A stretch of 64,000 bases of DNA, taken from positions 186,001 through 250,000 of the forward strand of contig JAHLKF010000016.1 in assembly GCA_025558075.1 (NCBI GenBank). The letters run 5' to 3'. Under the pieces are notes generated by a model. It was not told the origin of the DNA and did not search any database. It worked only from the letters and a program-made list of their open reading frames with translations. Below are positions 12,176 to 25,022 of the stretch, piece after piece; positions within the stretch are counted from its first letter, which is position 1, and each line of letters begins with the position of its first letter. Both the position numbers and the translations under genes were made by a program. This DNA is from Gaertneriomyces semiglobifer. Its lineage: Eukaryota; Chytridiomycota; Chytridiomycetes; Spizellomycetales; Spizellomycetaceae.

Positions 12176-14287
12176 TTAGCAATGCTGATCCATCGCTGTG
12201 TAAACAATGCAATGCAGGGTGCTTACTAAATTTCTGAAAACCTCTTCTTTAACCTTGTCAAACATGCCGACGGTCAATTCATTTTTCTTCACCTTTTCCA
12301 GACATTCTTGCACAGTCTCATAGCTCACGTTTACAACCAGAGGTGCATCAGGACGTATAAACATCTCGTAAAATCCGATGAAGAGCGGCCGCACGTCGCT
12401 TGGTACCTTTGCGGCGGTAATCACATTCATAGGTAAGGTCTGAGACTCACCCACCCACCTCCGCACCGCGAGCGAACTTTTGGTCTGCAGCCCATGATCT
12501 CGATCTCCGTTGGATCCAGATTCGTATAGCTCTTTACTGCTACCCACGTGAGATTTGCTGATGGGCAACATACTCCCCACGCGACGCAGGGTACCAGTTA
12601 TGCCACTACCGTCCGCCTGCATCCGCATCTCCTCGTTGAATTGAGCTTGCACAGCCGTACGCGCTATTCTTTGAAGCTTATCATATTCCTCGTAGAATAT
12701 TATGGCCTCCACACATGAATCTGACAAACAACATCAGCATAATGAAAATAACAGAGGTCAACTTGGTATTCAAACCTCGAATAGTAAAGACTTTCAATTC
12801 CGTTCGCATGACTGGATCATTCAGCACCTGGTCAAACGAAGTGTAGTTCATCAGCAAGCACTGTCTCCTTCGCCGTTGGTCGGTCTCCCTTGCGCGCAAT
12901 GTCGGTAGCAAGACCGATGCCACTTGGACGATGATGGGAACGCTGCTCAGAAATAGATTCCCAGCCGAATAATCCGGAATTCCCGTTGTTTTGAGGAACA
13001 AGGCCCACCAGAGGCCTCCCACAAGGGCTCCAAGGAGGCCAATTGATTGTACAAGAATCAAGTCTAACCGCACTCTATGCGGATCCACAATATGGCGTGT
13101 TGTCCACAGCGCTCTCGGTCCAGCAACAAAGAAGAACAGGCCCAGGCCAAGCCATGCCGGCAAGAATTCCCATCCGTAGGGACACTCTCCAAGCCACGCC
13201 ACCTTAGGCCAGATTGTGTGTACCTTCGTCGTGCACTGAACGCAGAGGGTGATAAGACCAGTCAAACCGATAGAAGTAACAAAAATCCGTTTGACATTTT
13301 TATCAATCTGAGCGCCACGTCGGGTTAGGTACCAATTGACTTCCATTTCATCTGTATTGGGCGTCTCGATGTGGAACATGGTTCCGTTGTAACCGTCACT
13401 CTTAACAGGGGTAGGCGGTGCTTCTGGATCCGAGGCAGTTGATTTCTCATCGCGACCAAGGCGGAGGGCTCGTATGCTGGTTAAACGCCGCCATGCTGGT
13501 TGATTGAACGCTTTGGAAGAGAGATTCTTCCGCAACTGCGAGCTTTTAGCGAGCGCCATGAGCCTCTGATGAAACATGTCATCTTCCTGCCTTTGCCGAA
13601 CACTGGTGTCTCCCGTTGAATATAATTCTCGTACCGCTCACATAAAATTTGGCTTGTCACTTACATTCGGCAATAGAGGCACACAAAAAATGCTGTCCCT
13701 CCCATATCCTGCGCCCATATCGTAATGAAACACGGTATCGACGGCAAAGACGACTGAAGGAATACAAACAGTATGTACAGGAAACCAAAGGCGCTCCCAA
13801 TCAAGGTGAGGTACGGACTAAGAAAAAGACAATCAGTATTTCCAGAGAAAGTCACCCAACCTGCGCGTGCGTTCAATACCTCCTCTCTCGGATAGATGGG
13901 CTGCTCCACCACCGTAGGTACCATACTGTGGTAACAATCCAAAATATGACGACACATGCCCCTATAGAGGCGAATATAAGACCATCTTCGAGCTGATAAT
14001 ATCTTCTCATTTTCAGGCGGCAAGCCCCGGTTCCAGTCGAAGCAGGTGAGTTGCACTCTCAGTTTAATCACGCAATACCATCACCCAACATGTTAAAGCG
14101 ATGACCTGGACAACGACGAGCTCAACAAATCCGAGAAGAGTTCCTAATGGAGCCGCTTTCGCTGTCCAGAGGATAATTAACTTGTCGCCCAATAATTCTT
14201 GCTATGCTATTCTTAGTGCTCAGGCCTTCGGCGTGAATGGCCGTAACCGTCACGGCCTCGTACGGAGTAATACGGCGAAACGTACAT
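12176..14287 (-). CDS. Seven-transmembrane receptor with C-terminal RGS domain
   Basis: Fungal 7TM-RGS type receptor: a membrane segment that probably senses an external cue, joined to an RGS domain that speeds GTP hydrolysis on a G-alpha subunit. Six exons (14264-14287, 14085-14201, 13880-13992, 13665-13817, 12776-13590, 12176-12720) close in frame to 588 residues. Hydrophobic helices are visible at LGTLLGFVELVVVQVIAL, LIFASIGACVVIFWIVTTVW, LTLIGSAFGFLYILFVFL, in FITIWAQDMGGTAFFVCLYC, and four more in exon 5 (including LGLGLFFFVAG and LVQSIGLLGALVGGLWWALF). The RGS domain starts near residue 385 (FDQVLNDP), continues at VEAIIFYEEYDKL, and resumes after a Ser/Gly-rich insert of about 75 residues at PLFIGFYEMFI and MFDKVKEEVF. 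The exon 1 start is modest evidence (8 codons). The start lies only 58 bases from the stop of the EML-like gene. Confidence 0.85.
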
Positions 14288-14345
14288 AATGGGTTCATTG
14301 AGAATAATGGCTCTATTGTCTAATAAACGATGGACTGGTCTGGCA

Positions 14346-17300
14346 CTAGCCGCTTGCACTCAACACGAAGCTTCGCGCTCCGGGCCTTTCTACCTGGGCA
14401 GCTTGTGCATCTACAACCCTGTACACTACCAGACAGCCATCATCGCTACCAATGGAGAACGCATATTGACCATCATGCGACACTGCAACCTTTGCAACTG
14501 GGCCCGCATGTGCATTAATTGTGTAGGCTTTCGGCTATAGATATCTACTTGTCAGTCCACAATTACATGCTACAATATGAAGGCAGACTTACGGATGTTG
14601 CGCAGGCCGGATATCGTAGAATATGGACATCGCCGCGGGTGGTGGCTAGCAAGCTGAACGGCGACTGATCTACAGGATGTCGAGTGCTGGATACGACCTA
14701 TGGGAATGCAGAGATGAGCTGGCGGCACTGCCGGCTCACCAAAAGTGAAATACCTCTCGCAAACCCAAGACACAACCAGCATCCATACAGATGTTGCTTC
14801 GTCGAGCATTGGACTTCAGAAGCTCCATCAGCTTCTTTCTCCGTTCAGCCGGACCCTCTTCCTGGAGGAATAGTTGGCCGAGATTGGAGCCGCTGTTGTA
14901 AACCCCTTTTGTCATCCAAGAGAGGGGGCACATGGTTGTGGCCCATTTCACCTGCGAGAACGGTACTTGTGGGGGTGCCGGTGTTACAGCCATGGACCCT
15001 GTACATTAGGCGTGAGATGAAGTGAAAGGAAAGCGGTCGGGTGGTTACGTACAAAACATCAGTTCATTGCTTCCGCTGTTCGATTGCAGTCGCAGAGAAT
15101 CGTCCGACCAATCAACTGCAGTGACAAAACTGGAGTGTCCCTGCAACTCGTTTGTTAGCTGCTCGCATTGCAGCGACTCAAATGCCCACGCACGCGCATA
15201 CTTTGCAGCACATAATTCGTTGATATGGCGTTTCTCCGTCGACAGCGTAAATGTCAATCACGCCATCGTGCGTTGCAACCGCCAAATATGCTCCGTTTGG
15301 CGAGTAGTGAACATCGTATACTGGGTTTTGACGCTGTTTAATGATGGTCACCGTGTCTTGCAAGTCTCCGGTGAGAACATGGACCTGAGGTAGATGAGAA
15401 GGTCAATAACGGACTATAATCCATATCTTGGCGACGATTGATATACCGCTCCGTCGAGTGTTCCTACAGCGAGGTGATCCCCAGATGTGGACCAGCCGCA
15501 GCATCTGAGTTTCAGACCTAGTTGGTGTTTATCTGTCTGTGAATTGCGGTTGGCCAAGAGTTTTGTCAAGTGACAACCACTGGGCTTGTAGTACCGTGCA
15601 CTTATCCCTCACGCTCCAGAGTCTGATCCATCCGTCCTCGCCTGCCGAGGCAACCTTGTCGGAATCTGTGGGATGTGGGGCCAAGCCCCATATCTGCGCG
15701 TCGTGCACTGTTGAATGGGATTCATGGATTAAGGTCTTCCGCAACCGGCCGGCATCTTCGATGCTCACAGCCCATGCACTGCCATCAGAGCACCCTACTA
15801 GGACTGTAGCAGGTTGCGACAACTGTTTGGGCGCTGTCATGGAGGTCCTACTAAATGCTCTGCTCGCACGCTCTTTGAGCGCTTCACCCCAACCAAACCA
15901 CGGTCCCCCATTACCACCCGCTTCCAAACTTCGGATCATCGGGCCGTTGAAGGCCAACTCCGAGATTGGTTGATGAGACGAGTTCCAGAGCAGGATGCGA
16001 GAGTCGGCACTCCCTGAGATAAAGGATAGTGATGTATGTGAGAGCGACGTCAATGCCATTACCGGTCCCTGAGGAGGAACACCTGTTAGTACACATATTT
16101 GCAGTGCCGCAGATCGCTCATGTAGTGTTTACTTTGTGGATGCGGCGGCACACTACATCTGCGTTTCCCATTTTCCAGAATACAATATCGCCTGCGACAG
16201 TTCCGGAAACGAAGATACGGTGGCGGGTATGAACAGCGCACAGGGAGCTGCCAATGTGCTCGCCATGTGGATCCGTCATGCCCGCTTTCCGTTCTGCAAG
16301 CATTATTGCCCCAGATAACAGAGGGCTTTCAAGAGTCCAGAATGACATATGATCAACGCCAATGGTCGTGAAATGCCTGCGAGACCAAGGGTTTGGAATA
16401 ATCATCAGTATCTGTTTGAAGGGAGGGTAGTAAGCATTGGGATAGACATGGTGGGCCGAAGCACCCGTTACCTTTTCTGAGCATGATTTGGTGACTGCCG
16501 ACGATGTGACGGCGTCCTTTCCGTCGAGCTTGCGCCAGTCGTACAAGCGAATCTGCGGCCCACCAATAAGCTTGTGGATCGGGAGACATAGTTCCATACT
16601 GATTTACCTCACTGCCGGTTTCCGTTTCGGTTGCCACACCAATCAGAGCTCCATCACGTAGGAATGCCACTGACGGTACGTGCTTGATGTGGGCTGGTAA
16701 TCGGATCGTGGCGAGTACTACGATCCCTTCCGTCTCCACGTCCACTCTAGCACTTGCGCGTCTATTTGCGACGTATGCGCGTTCGCCTTTCAATGCCCAA
16801 ATTCGAACAACTGGCCCAGCATCCAGAGATAAACGCCGCTCAGCCGACGCGATAATTCCCCCGTTGGGATGTATACATATCGCGGTAACAGCGTTATCGT
16901 GCTGCACGTACATTGGCTCTGGGAAAATGTCATAGCCTGAATGCAGTGTCGATGGCGTGACGGGGGTAACTGGTGTTGCTGGTGGTAGAGATGATGCACT
17001 GTGGAACGTTGGATATCGAGACACCGGCGTGATAACAACTTTGTTGCCAGCGGGATGGACCGTGAACTGCCATCTGGAATAGGGCGGATAAAGATAGAGG
17101 TAATTCGATCGCTGTGCCATAACCGAGTAACCTACGCGGGGAATGTAAATGACACAAAACCAGCTAGACCGGAAGTTGCTACACTCTTACCGAACACATG
17201 CTCCAGCACCAACTTTTTGTCCGGTAGATCAGCCGGCGCGTTTGCATACTCATCGGGCGGATGAATCAGGTCTATGAACGAAAGGTTGGCCTGTCCGACA

Positions 17301-17601
17301 GTTAAAAGGCGGGACATCCAAGTGCCATCGATCTGTAAAGCTACCCACATTCTCCGAATGTTCTTCAGCCCAACCTTGCACATTTAAAGTTAACGGAAAC
17401 TCGTACTCTAAATCTTGGGTTTGTGTCAGCAGTCGCATTATAGTTCAACATTGTGGAGACCCAAGTACCTAAGGGATTGCCATAAGTCGCTGTAAACTCA
17501 TCGTTGCCACTGGCATCCTCCTCCTTGTAAGAATGAGAGGACTTGCCGTCCGAGACAGGTGCTGTTCTTCCTCTATGACGTGGGAAACACCAGCAACCCA
17601 T
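14346..17601 (-). CDS. EML-family HELP/WD40 microtubule-associated protein
   Basis: Echinoderm-microtubule-associated-protein-like (EML) protein, a tandem beta-propeller that binds tubulin. Twelve exons (17469-17601, 17382-17413, 17191-17332, 16608-17131, 16133-16552, 15595-16068, 15447-15536, 15202-15384, 15053-15140, 14754-14998, 14593-14697, 14346-14534) close exactly to 874 residues. The HELP motif LPDKKLVLEHVFGY is at about residues 93-106. WD repeats follow, among them VRIWAL, IRLYDW, RILLWNSS, WIRLWSV, AVGTLDGAVHVLTGD, VDWSDDSLRLQSNSG, LMFW, VKWAT and GDVHILRYPAC, matching EML order including the second propeller. The protein begins MGCWCF, a consensus for N-myristoylation at Gly2 with nearby Cys for palmitoylation, unlike animal EMLs with an N-terminal coiled coil. 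About 35 residues are inserted after GVYNSGSN relative to EML1-4. Confidence 0.88.
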
Positions 17602-17951
17602 GGTCACTTCACGCAGGCTTTTACGGACGGGCACTCGCTTCGCAAACTGGAAGTCCGTCGCGCCCGTGCAATGGTTGAGGTCGGGATTAGCTTACTTAAG
17701 CGATAATATCTTAGTGATAACAACTGTTCTCGAAGTCGCGTGTACGAGCTTTCCAATTCAACTTCACAATTCTCAACCGCAAGGCCTTTCTTTGCTTTAA
17801 GCGTCGCATTGATGATATCAGTCTGTCCCAGGGGTGCCACTCAATGGTTCAAGAGTTATCACCAAAGACAATCTGTAGTTAGATAAACACAAATCCTTAT
17901 GAAATTACATCTATACAAAATATGAGCAGATTTCAGAATACCTTTAGCTTC
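17602..17951. other. Intergenic, EML-like promoter and CASP 3' flank
   Basis: There are 350 bases between the CASP stop and the EML-like start on the same strand. Nothing specific was recognised; the frames present are short. Confidence 0.4.
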
Positions 17952-20270
17952 TCAATTTCCACCTCCAGGAGGAACTTTGACCAGCTCGCCGGACCGTCCT
18001 CCTCCATAAACACCACCCACGCCGCCCACAACCCACCATATTAGACCATGAAGCACCACAAGATAGGCTACGAAACCCCACCGGAAGACTTTGCTTACAC
18101 TTATTACCCTGGCGAACATGTAAGCCAAGCGATCAACCGGATTTAAGGTCTTGATCCTTCGATTAGATTCAGATTGCTTGAACGTTGAGAACGGATCCAA
18201 CGATGATTCATATAATGACTGGTACGGCATCGCTATCGAAGTATCCATGCTACTTCGTCGCGTAACTGATGGTGGGTATTGGCTCCGTCGGGTAACCGAG
18301 TCTGACTGAGATCCGAACGATTGGGCGTACCGTAGCTGCTCGTACAGCTTAACGTTATCATCTTTAGCTCGCTGCAAATCATTCCGCAGCTCGCTTATTG
18401 TAGTGGACATTTGATAAATTTGCTCCTCCAATTCCATGTTCCTTTGTCGGTACCTATCTCTCTGTCCCGTGAGTATAGGTATGATACTAGCGTTCTCGCC
18501 ATGCAGCGTTGGCCCAGCAGGAGATACGAGAGCTTCCAGCGGATCCAGGGCATCCTTTTGTTGCCTCTCCATCTGCAGCTTCGCCAAATCATCCTCAAGC
18601 CTAAGAACGAGCTGACGACGCTCTTCCGATCTTTGCTGCGCGGCCTGTAAACCTTGTTGGCATGCGGCCAATTCGTTTTGCGTCGTTTCTAAAGAGACTT
18701 TGAGTTCCGTGAGAGCGGATTGGAGGGATTTGTTCTTCAGCAAAAGAAGTTGCTCGAGGGATGATTTGGAGCCTGGGTTCGGTGTAGAAGCAGGGGAGTA
18801 CGCAGGAGGTGATACAGATTTATCCACTTCAGTCGCAGTCTGATCCTGATCAATCCCACCAAACTCAATTGACTGCGAGAGTTTAGTGATCAAACATGAA
18901 GCTCCAGCGGAACTGAAATGCAATGCAGCTCACCTTGATAACGTCTAGTTCCCTCTTGATTTCTTCATAATCCTCGCACTCTGCGACCTTTGTCTCAAAC
19001 TCAGCTACTTGCAACGTCTTCAAAGCTAACTCTCTTTCGAGTTCATCAACCCGTTGCGTGGCCTCGATTTCTTTGGTCTTCAATTCCTGCTTCAGTTGTT
19101 CGTACGCATCGACAACTCCCGCGTAGTGTTCTTCAACAGATCGTAACCTAGCAGCAAGGGTTTGAGGATCTTCCCATCCGGGGTCTGAGGTAGCATCTCG
19201 ATATTGCGATATTTCGGAGCGCAGGACCTCATTTTCTCGTTGAACCTGGGCAAGTTTCATATTTGCTCGGTCAAGGTCCACCATTATGATTTCTAGTTCA
19301 CCTAGCTTGGCAGCTACTTGCTCATCTATGCGACAACTTTGTTAAAGGGACTACGTATCACCATTTGATGCAAGAAGGTCAATACTCACCGTACATTTGT
19401 CCATGATCTACCAGGCGCTTTTCTACGTCCTCCCTAGTGCTTCTGAGGCTCGCAACTTGGTCCATCAGCTGATTCACTTGTTTCTGCAAGGAATACTCTG
19501 TCTCTTTATATATGCGGATTTTCTCATCCATGACCTGCTTAAGCTCCGTTTCTTTTTGGGAGACCTTCTCCACGACCATCTCGTCCAGCTACACATCTAG
19601 AATTGGTAAAAGCAGTCACAATGGTTGTAATAACGATGCATACCATAGCTTCATATTTGGTTAATCTGGCCTGTAGCGTCGCTTTGGACTCTCCATCTTT
19701 CTGGTGAGCGGCGAGCTGTTCTTGACTTCTCGCAAGGTCCTCCTTCAATTTCTTGTTTTCATCCTTCAAGTCCGCTACAGTTCCCAGCTCCTTGAAGCTC
19801 TCAATAATAACATCGCCAAACGCAGCCGGATTTGGTGCTTCTGCCAAGACCTTATACAGGTTCAAAAATGCGACCTCGGCAACCTTGGTGCGCTTGGTGA
19901 GAGTGTCAATTTCATTCTGATATGCTTTCAAAAGGTTTTTAAACTCCTTCAGCTTTTCATCGTCGGGGATCTTCTTGAACTCTGTGATGGTTGCAACCGT
20001 GGTCGGTACATAGCAGATGTATGATTATGAGGTAGTTACCCACCTTTCGTCTGCTCAGCAAGCTTCTTCCGAGTGACGACACCGTCCTTTTGGTTTTGCA
20101 CAATTTCAAGACCTTGGGCATCAAGACCCAACTGAACTTGTGGAAGGTCAATCTCTTTTAAACAGGATGCGTCAGTGAAGACCTCGAGAATACCGGAATA
20201 CCGCGCTTTCAATGGTTGGTATCCTACCTTTCCACGCCTGTACGGCTGCCAAAAGCCGATCGGAGTCCAT
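17952..20270 (-). CDS. CASP/Coy1 Golgi coiled-coil membrane protein
   Basis: Golgi-resident, C-terminally anchored golgin of the CASP/Coy1 family (in animals an alternative product of the CUX1 locus), involved in retrograde and intra-Golgi vesicle tethering. Six exons (20228-20270, 20044-20154, 19644-19981, 19390-19588, 18934-19325, 17952-18872) give 667 residues, near the family size. Diagnostic segments: an N-terminal AWKEIDL element, EFKKIPDDEK and NEIDTLTKR, DYEEIKRELDVIKSIEF, LLLLKNKSLQ, DNVKLYEQLRYAQSF, and the end module NPVDRLAYMFARVI followed by a hydrophobic anchor (WGFVAYLVVLHGLIWWVV). Almost all the rest is heptad coiled coil. The start is set by MDSDRLLAAVQAWK, which reads straight into the conserved block. 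Its start faces the UBE3C gene with a 234-base divergent gap. Confidence 0.92.
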
Positions 20271-20504
20271 CCTCCCACCTTCGCATATGATTCGACCTCA
20301 GCTTCAGTTCATCCAGACTTTGCCTGTGATCGTCGTAGAACACCACCCACCCGTTCGGCTTTTAGTCATAATCGCGTCGTAGCATTTCTTGAACAGTTTG
20401 TCAACAGGAACGCTGAATCACATATTGCGCCCAATAGATAGCTGGTGGTGCAGACTTGCGAGCAGATACTGCTGCGAGGTTAGGGGCTGTACTGCGGTAG
20501 CGTC

Positions 20505-23500
20505 ATGTTTTCATTTGAGGGTAATTTCAAGAAAGAACGCAATATCAACCTCGGTGGAAAACGACAGCAGATCGACAAGCAAGAGCTATTACGGAAAGCA
20601 CAGCTTGAAAGGCAACAAAGAGAACGAGAACGGAAGAGAATTCAGAGTGCGACTACAATACAGGTAAGTTCATTTATTGGGCTCAGGTGCATCCAAGTAT
20701 TGACCTGGCGGTGCAGGCATTCTGGCGTGGAAGAGCATGTGCTCGTCGAGTTCGGCAGGAACAAAGAGCAGCTTGGGATGCTGCCTTTGGGGCGATACAT
20801 GACCAGATAGCGGTGCTTGACCCACCGCGGGTGGGGAAGGTTGTTCTTCAACTATGGCACCATCTCTCCCTGTTTTACAGTCCGACGTACGATCTTAGCC
20901 GGTTAGATGGCTTCTGTCGGTTTCTATTGCTTACTTATAATGAAGGTGTAGTGGGAACGCCTTGGGTTAGGCTGTATGACAACCCGCTTACTTCTGTAAT
21001 TCGTTATAGCTCCCTTGGTATTTGCTCCATACTCCACGAGCCAAGAAAGCAGCTGGAGCTATGCATTGAAAAGCTTGTTCGTTTTATGCTTGAATTCAAT
21101 CATTTTGACGGGTCCGACCGACGACATCAGTTCCCCACTGCGACTGCTAAAGGTGACGACAGAGATCAGCCAGTGGAGCACAGTGACCTCAAACAAGGGG
21201 CCTGATGGTGCGAAAGCTGCTTTGCAGAAGCTGCTTGCCTTGCTTGTGGATCATGGATTTTATGGATACATCCGCTCAATTCTTATGCAGTATGCACCAG
21301 AACAGAAAGAGTCACCGATTGTCGCAACCATGATTGAGCTGGCAATGCGGCCTCTATCACTGCTTCGTAATACTCCCACGTTGAGGATTGCCGTGCCACA
21401 TCTCATCAGCGAAATTCTCACAATTGAGCTATTACCGAACCGCATCAGTATTGACTCGCTTGGTGCTGTATCCCGATACTTACCGTTTGATGATGTGATT
21501 CGAATGCTGGCGGACGACGACACTGTCCTTGTCTCGTGCGACAAGCAACCCAGTGATCCATATTGTGCTTTGCTTGCAAACATTCTAGCATTTGGGCATC
21601 AGCGCGTCGACAAAATGTCGCTGGATTCCGTGTCAGCATATATCTCGGCCTTGCAACGCGTATTGCAGTTGGTACCCGCCCCTTATCTCAGAGAGCTAGA
21701 CGAACACAGTATACCTGATGCTGGAGATGAGAGTGCTGATGAGATTGATGAACCAATGAATGGCGTTGAATCTGATCAGAAACCGCTTGACCCACGTATT
21801 CGTCGCTGGCTGATGGTGTTGGTGAATGCCGGTCATTTGGGCATCATTTGCAAGTCAATGTGGACGCATTCTGAGGCGCCAAGGAATTTCATGCTCATGC
21901 ATACGAGAAGAGTGGCCAACCTGATCATGTCATTATTTATCCGTTGGCCGGGCAGGAAAACGTCCGTTTCCAACATATTACTCTTCCGGTCGGACGAATC
22001 TATTTTGTCCAAGCTGTACGCCGTGATCCGGCAGAGCTCATTGTTTGTTGCTCTTTCCGGTGGAGCGTCTGCTATGGCTACCTTTCGCGACGCTAGCATT
22101 CGAGACGATTGGCTCGTCATTGTTCTACTCACAGAACTGTTAAGCAGAGTGCTGCTCACCATGGGGGACGATGAATTTTTTGGGAAAGATCCGCCGTTAC
22201 CTTTGAGTGGTATTGTTGAACTATCCAGTATCCTCAAGAGCCTTACATTCAGCTTGTACTGGGACGATACAAATGGATTCGGGAATTTATTACCCGGAAG
22301 CCAACTCACACCTGCCTATCTGACACAGCTATTCACCCGACTTCTGCAACAAGTCCACCGACGTGATTCACGCCGCCAATTCTGCCCGGAAGGACATTGG
22401 CTGATGCCGATGGCCTTTGACACAACCATGTTTGCCCAGCTCTTCCAAGATTCAGAAGATGAGAGTATCTCAAAATCGCTCACTGCCAAGCACAGGCCAT
22501 ACCAGGCCGTTTTGAAGAACCTCCCTTTCGTGATTCCATTTGAGACTCGCGTGGGTATCTTGAGAGATTGGATTCGACAAGATCGAGCACGCGCCGGACT
22601 GGACGAGGATCAATGGCACAGTCCCATCGCACGGGTCACTATTCGGCGACCGTATGTCTTTGAGGATGGATACACTCACTTGAATGAATTGGGTCCTCGC
22701 TTGAAAAAACGAATTCAGATCACTTTTGTGAGCGACCAAGGTTTAGCGGAAGCCGGTATCGACGGTGGCGGTGTATTTAAGGAATTTTTGACGGCGCTCA
22801 CCCGGCAAGCCTTTGATACCAACTATGGTCTATTTCAAGCTACCGCAGATCAACTTCTATATCCCTCTTCCCATTCGTATGCTCAACAGGAAACACAGTT
22901 GCTGCATTTACAGTTCTTGGGGCGAATACTAGGAAAGGCGATTTACGAAGGAGTCCTGGTTGATGCGGCATTTGCTGGCTTCTTTTTGGCAAAGTGGCTG
23001 GGACAGAAGTCGTACATTGACGACCTTCCGTCTCTCGACCCTGAACTGTACAAAGGGCTAATGTTTCTGAAGTCATACCCCGGCGATGTTGAGAAGGACC
23101 TAGGACTGACCTTTTCTATTGATGCCGAGGAGTTCGGCCAGGCCAAAAGCATTAACCTGATTCCCAATGGCGCCAATGTGCCTGTCACCAACGAGAACCG
23201 GATTCAATATATCTACTTGGTCGCACATTACAAGCTGAACGTGCAGATTCAGCGCCAGTGTGCTGCGTTCTTCTTCGGTCTTTCAGACCTCATCTCGCCA
23301 GCGTGGCTCCAAATGTTCAACCAACAGGAGTTGCAAATTCTGCTGGGAGGTGTTTCAACACCGATTGATGTCGAAGACTTGAAGAAGCACACCGTATTAG
23401 CGGGTTACGAACCCACGGATAAGACTATTCAGCTGTTCTGGAATGTTGTTTCAGAGTTTAGTGACGAAGACCGGCGAAGCTTAGTAAAATTCGTGACGAG

Positions 23501-23820
23501 TTGTAGTCGACCGCCATTACTGGGTTTTGCCGAGCTGAATCCGCCTTTCTGTTTACGATTTGCTGGAGGAGAGGTGGAGCGACTGCGTAAGTACCACAGT
23601 TACCGAATGGCTCATATTCCGACACATGACTCATGACTATTCAACAGCTACGTCTAGCACATGTGTCAACTTGTTGAAGTTACCGGCGTATCAAAACAAA
23701 AATCAGTTGCGAGAGTACGTACAACCTCGTTTTCCAGCAGTAGCTACCGTGCTCACTAAAGATGCTTTTAGAAAATTACTATATGCTATTAAATCTGGCG
23801 CAGGTTTTGAGCTCTCTTAG
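20505..23820 (+). CDS. UBE3C/Hul5-type HECT E3 ubiquitin ligase
   Basis: HECT-class E3 that extends ubiquitin chains on proteasome-bound and misfolded substrates (UBE3C in animals, Hul5 in yeast). Five exons (20505-20663, 20717-20973, 21053-23586, 23648-23714, 23772-23820) give 1021 residues, close to the family. The N-terminus MFSFEGNFKKER...NLGG is the family signature; an IQ-type motif (ATTIQAFWRGRACARR) spans the first intron. The HECT domain begins near residue 640: EAGIDGGGVFKEF, LGRILGKAIYE, LKSYPGDVEKDLGLTF, and the catalytic Cys in FVTSCSRPPLLGF. It ends KLLYAIKSGAGFELS like human UBE3C. The intron at 20974-21052 was placed because reading through gives a frame that fails before the next conserved block. 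The last two exons are 67 and 49 bases. Confidence 0.93.
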
Positions 23821-25022
23821 GAAGATCCCTTGATATTGAAAGGTAGCAAGACCATGATGGGCGTATTTTTTGCGATACCATCCTCCTTGTTTTCGTGTAA
23901 CTGCAAGTGGCGGCAATTACTCGCTGACATGACGGAGGAGAACATGAAGTGACTCGTACCCGGTCCGGAACGGAGGTATTCCATTGGTTACCAAACTCAA
24001 GGCCAGTTGCCGATAGAGATACTTTCTCAATTGCAGATAATAAATTTTGGATAGTTAATGTCGTCACCAGCACGGAGAAATCATTTGACTCAACATGGCT
24101 GACCTGCTCCGGGTATATATGAGATCCTCTCCAAAACATAGATGCATCAACGCGTGCAGCAGGCGGTTGGGCTGGTTGTGAGTTGAACGATTTTATCCTA
24201 AAATTTTGCTTATATCAAATGTCATCTTCTGTTTCCTCCGGTCCTCCCATGGAGGATTTACGTGAACAATGTGCTGGTGAGCAGCTGGATAGGCCACGTT
24301 CCCGCAATGATGCTGTAGGATTCTATCTGCTGCGATATCTATCCCAAGGCTTATATCTCAGCATGTTGGTGTAGATACATGGCCATTGTAACCATCCAAC
24401 TGATTGGTAGTCAGTTATTGTAATCCCTTGCAATACAATTTGATGGAACTAGACCCTAACATTCCCAACTGGAATGTATAATGAGCTGCTCGCTACCCAA
24501 GGGAGGATCCCTCAACAGACCGTGGAACCGGTCCAAGCACGCCATGGACGTTTGATGAATCGGAGTGCGTTTTTGTCAAGATGAGTATTATACTACATTA
24601 ACCTCTACAGCGGCAGACAGCGGTTGAGACAGCTGAAAACACTCACTATTGCCTTTATGGAGCCAGCTGGCTCGTTGCCGTCCTGCCAATCACTCCTACA
24701 CCTTTTGACCGTCTCATTTGACCACGGATGATCGTCCAAGCCAAGCTTGCAAGTTGAAATGGGAACGTCCATGAATTAGAGGGAGAACGGCAACGATTTC
24801 ATACATATCCTCCGTTGATCGGCTTTATATGACAGATTTTGGATATCCGTGGAAACATCCCCACTTTTCAGACATCGTGCAGAATAGTCTGTAAGCCAAT
24901 CTAGTTAACTCCTCAATGAGACTCAGTTTTGACCACAAGATGGTGATGTGGTAGTCCTCCCTTCCGGAAACTCAACAGGTGTGTCGATGTGCTTAGTCCA
25001 AAACGTATTCGCATTCATTCCT
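23821..25022. other. Intergenic, no confident gene
   Basis: There are 1.2 kb between the convergent UBE3C and elongin-C-LRR stops. A minus-strand frame of about 116 codons (23789-24139) overlaps the UBE3C 3' end and a 63-codon plus frame sits at 24183-24374. Both have some coding-like composition, but I recognise neither and find no splice partners. Confidence 0.4.

Noticed and set aside
18411..18650. 79-codon plus frame
   Set aside because: It is antisense to the coiled-coil part of CASP.
23789..24139. 116-codon minus frame
   Set aside because: It overlaps the UBE3C 3' end. Some segments look coding, but no family or splice partner was found.
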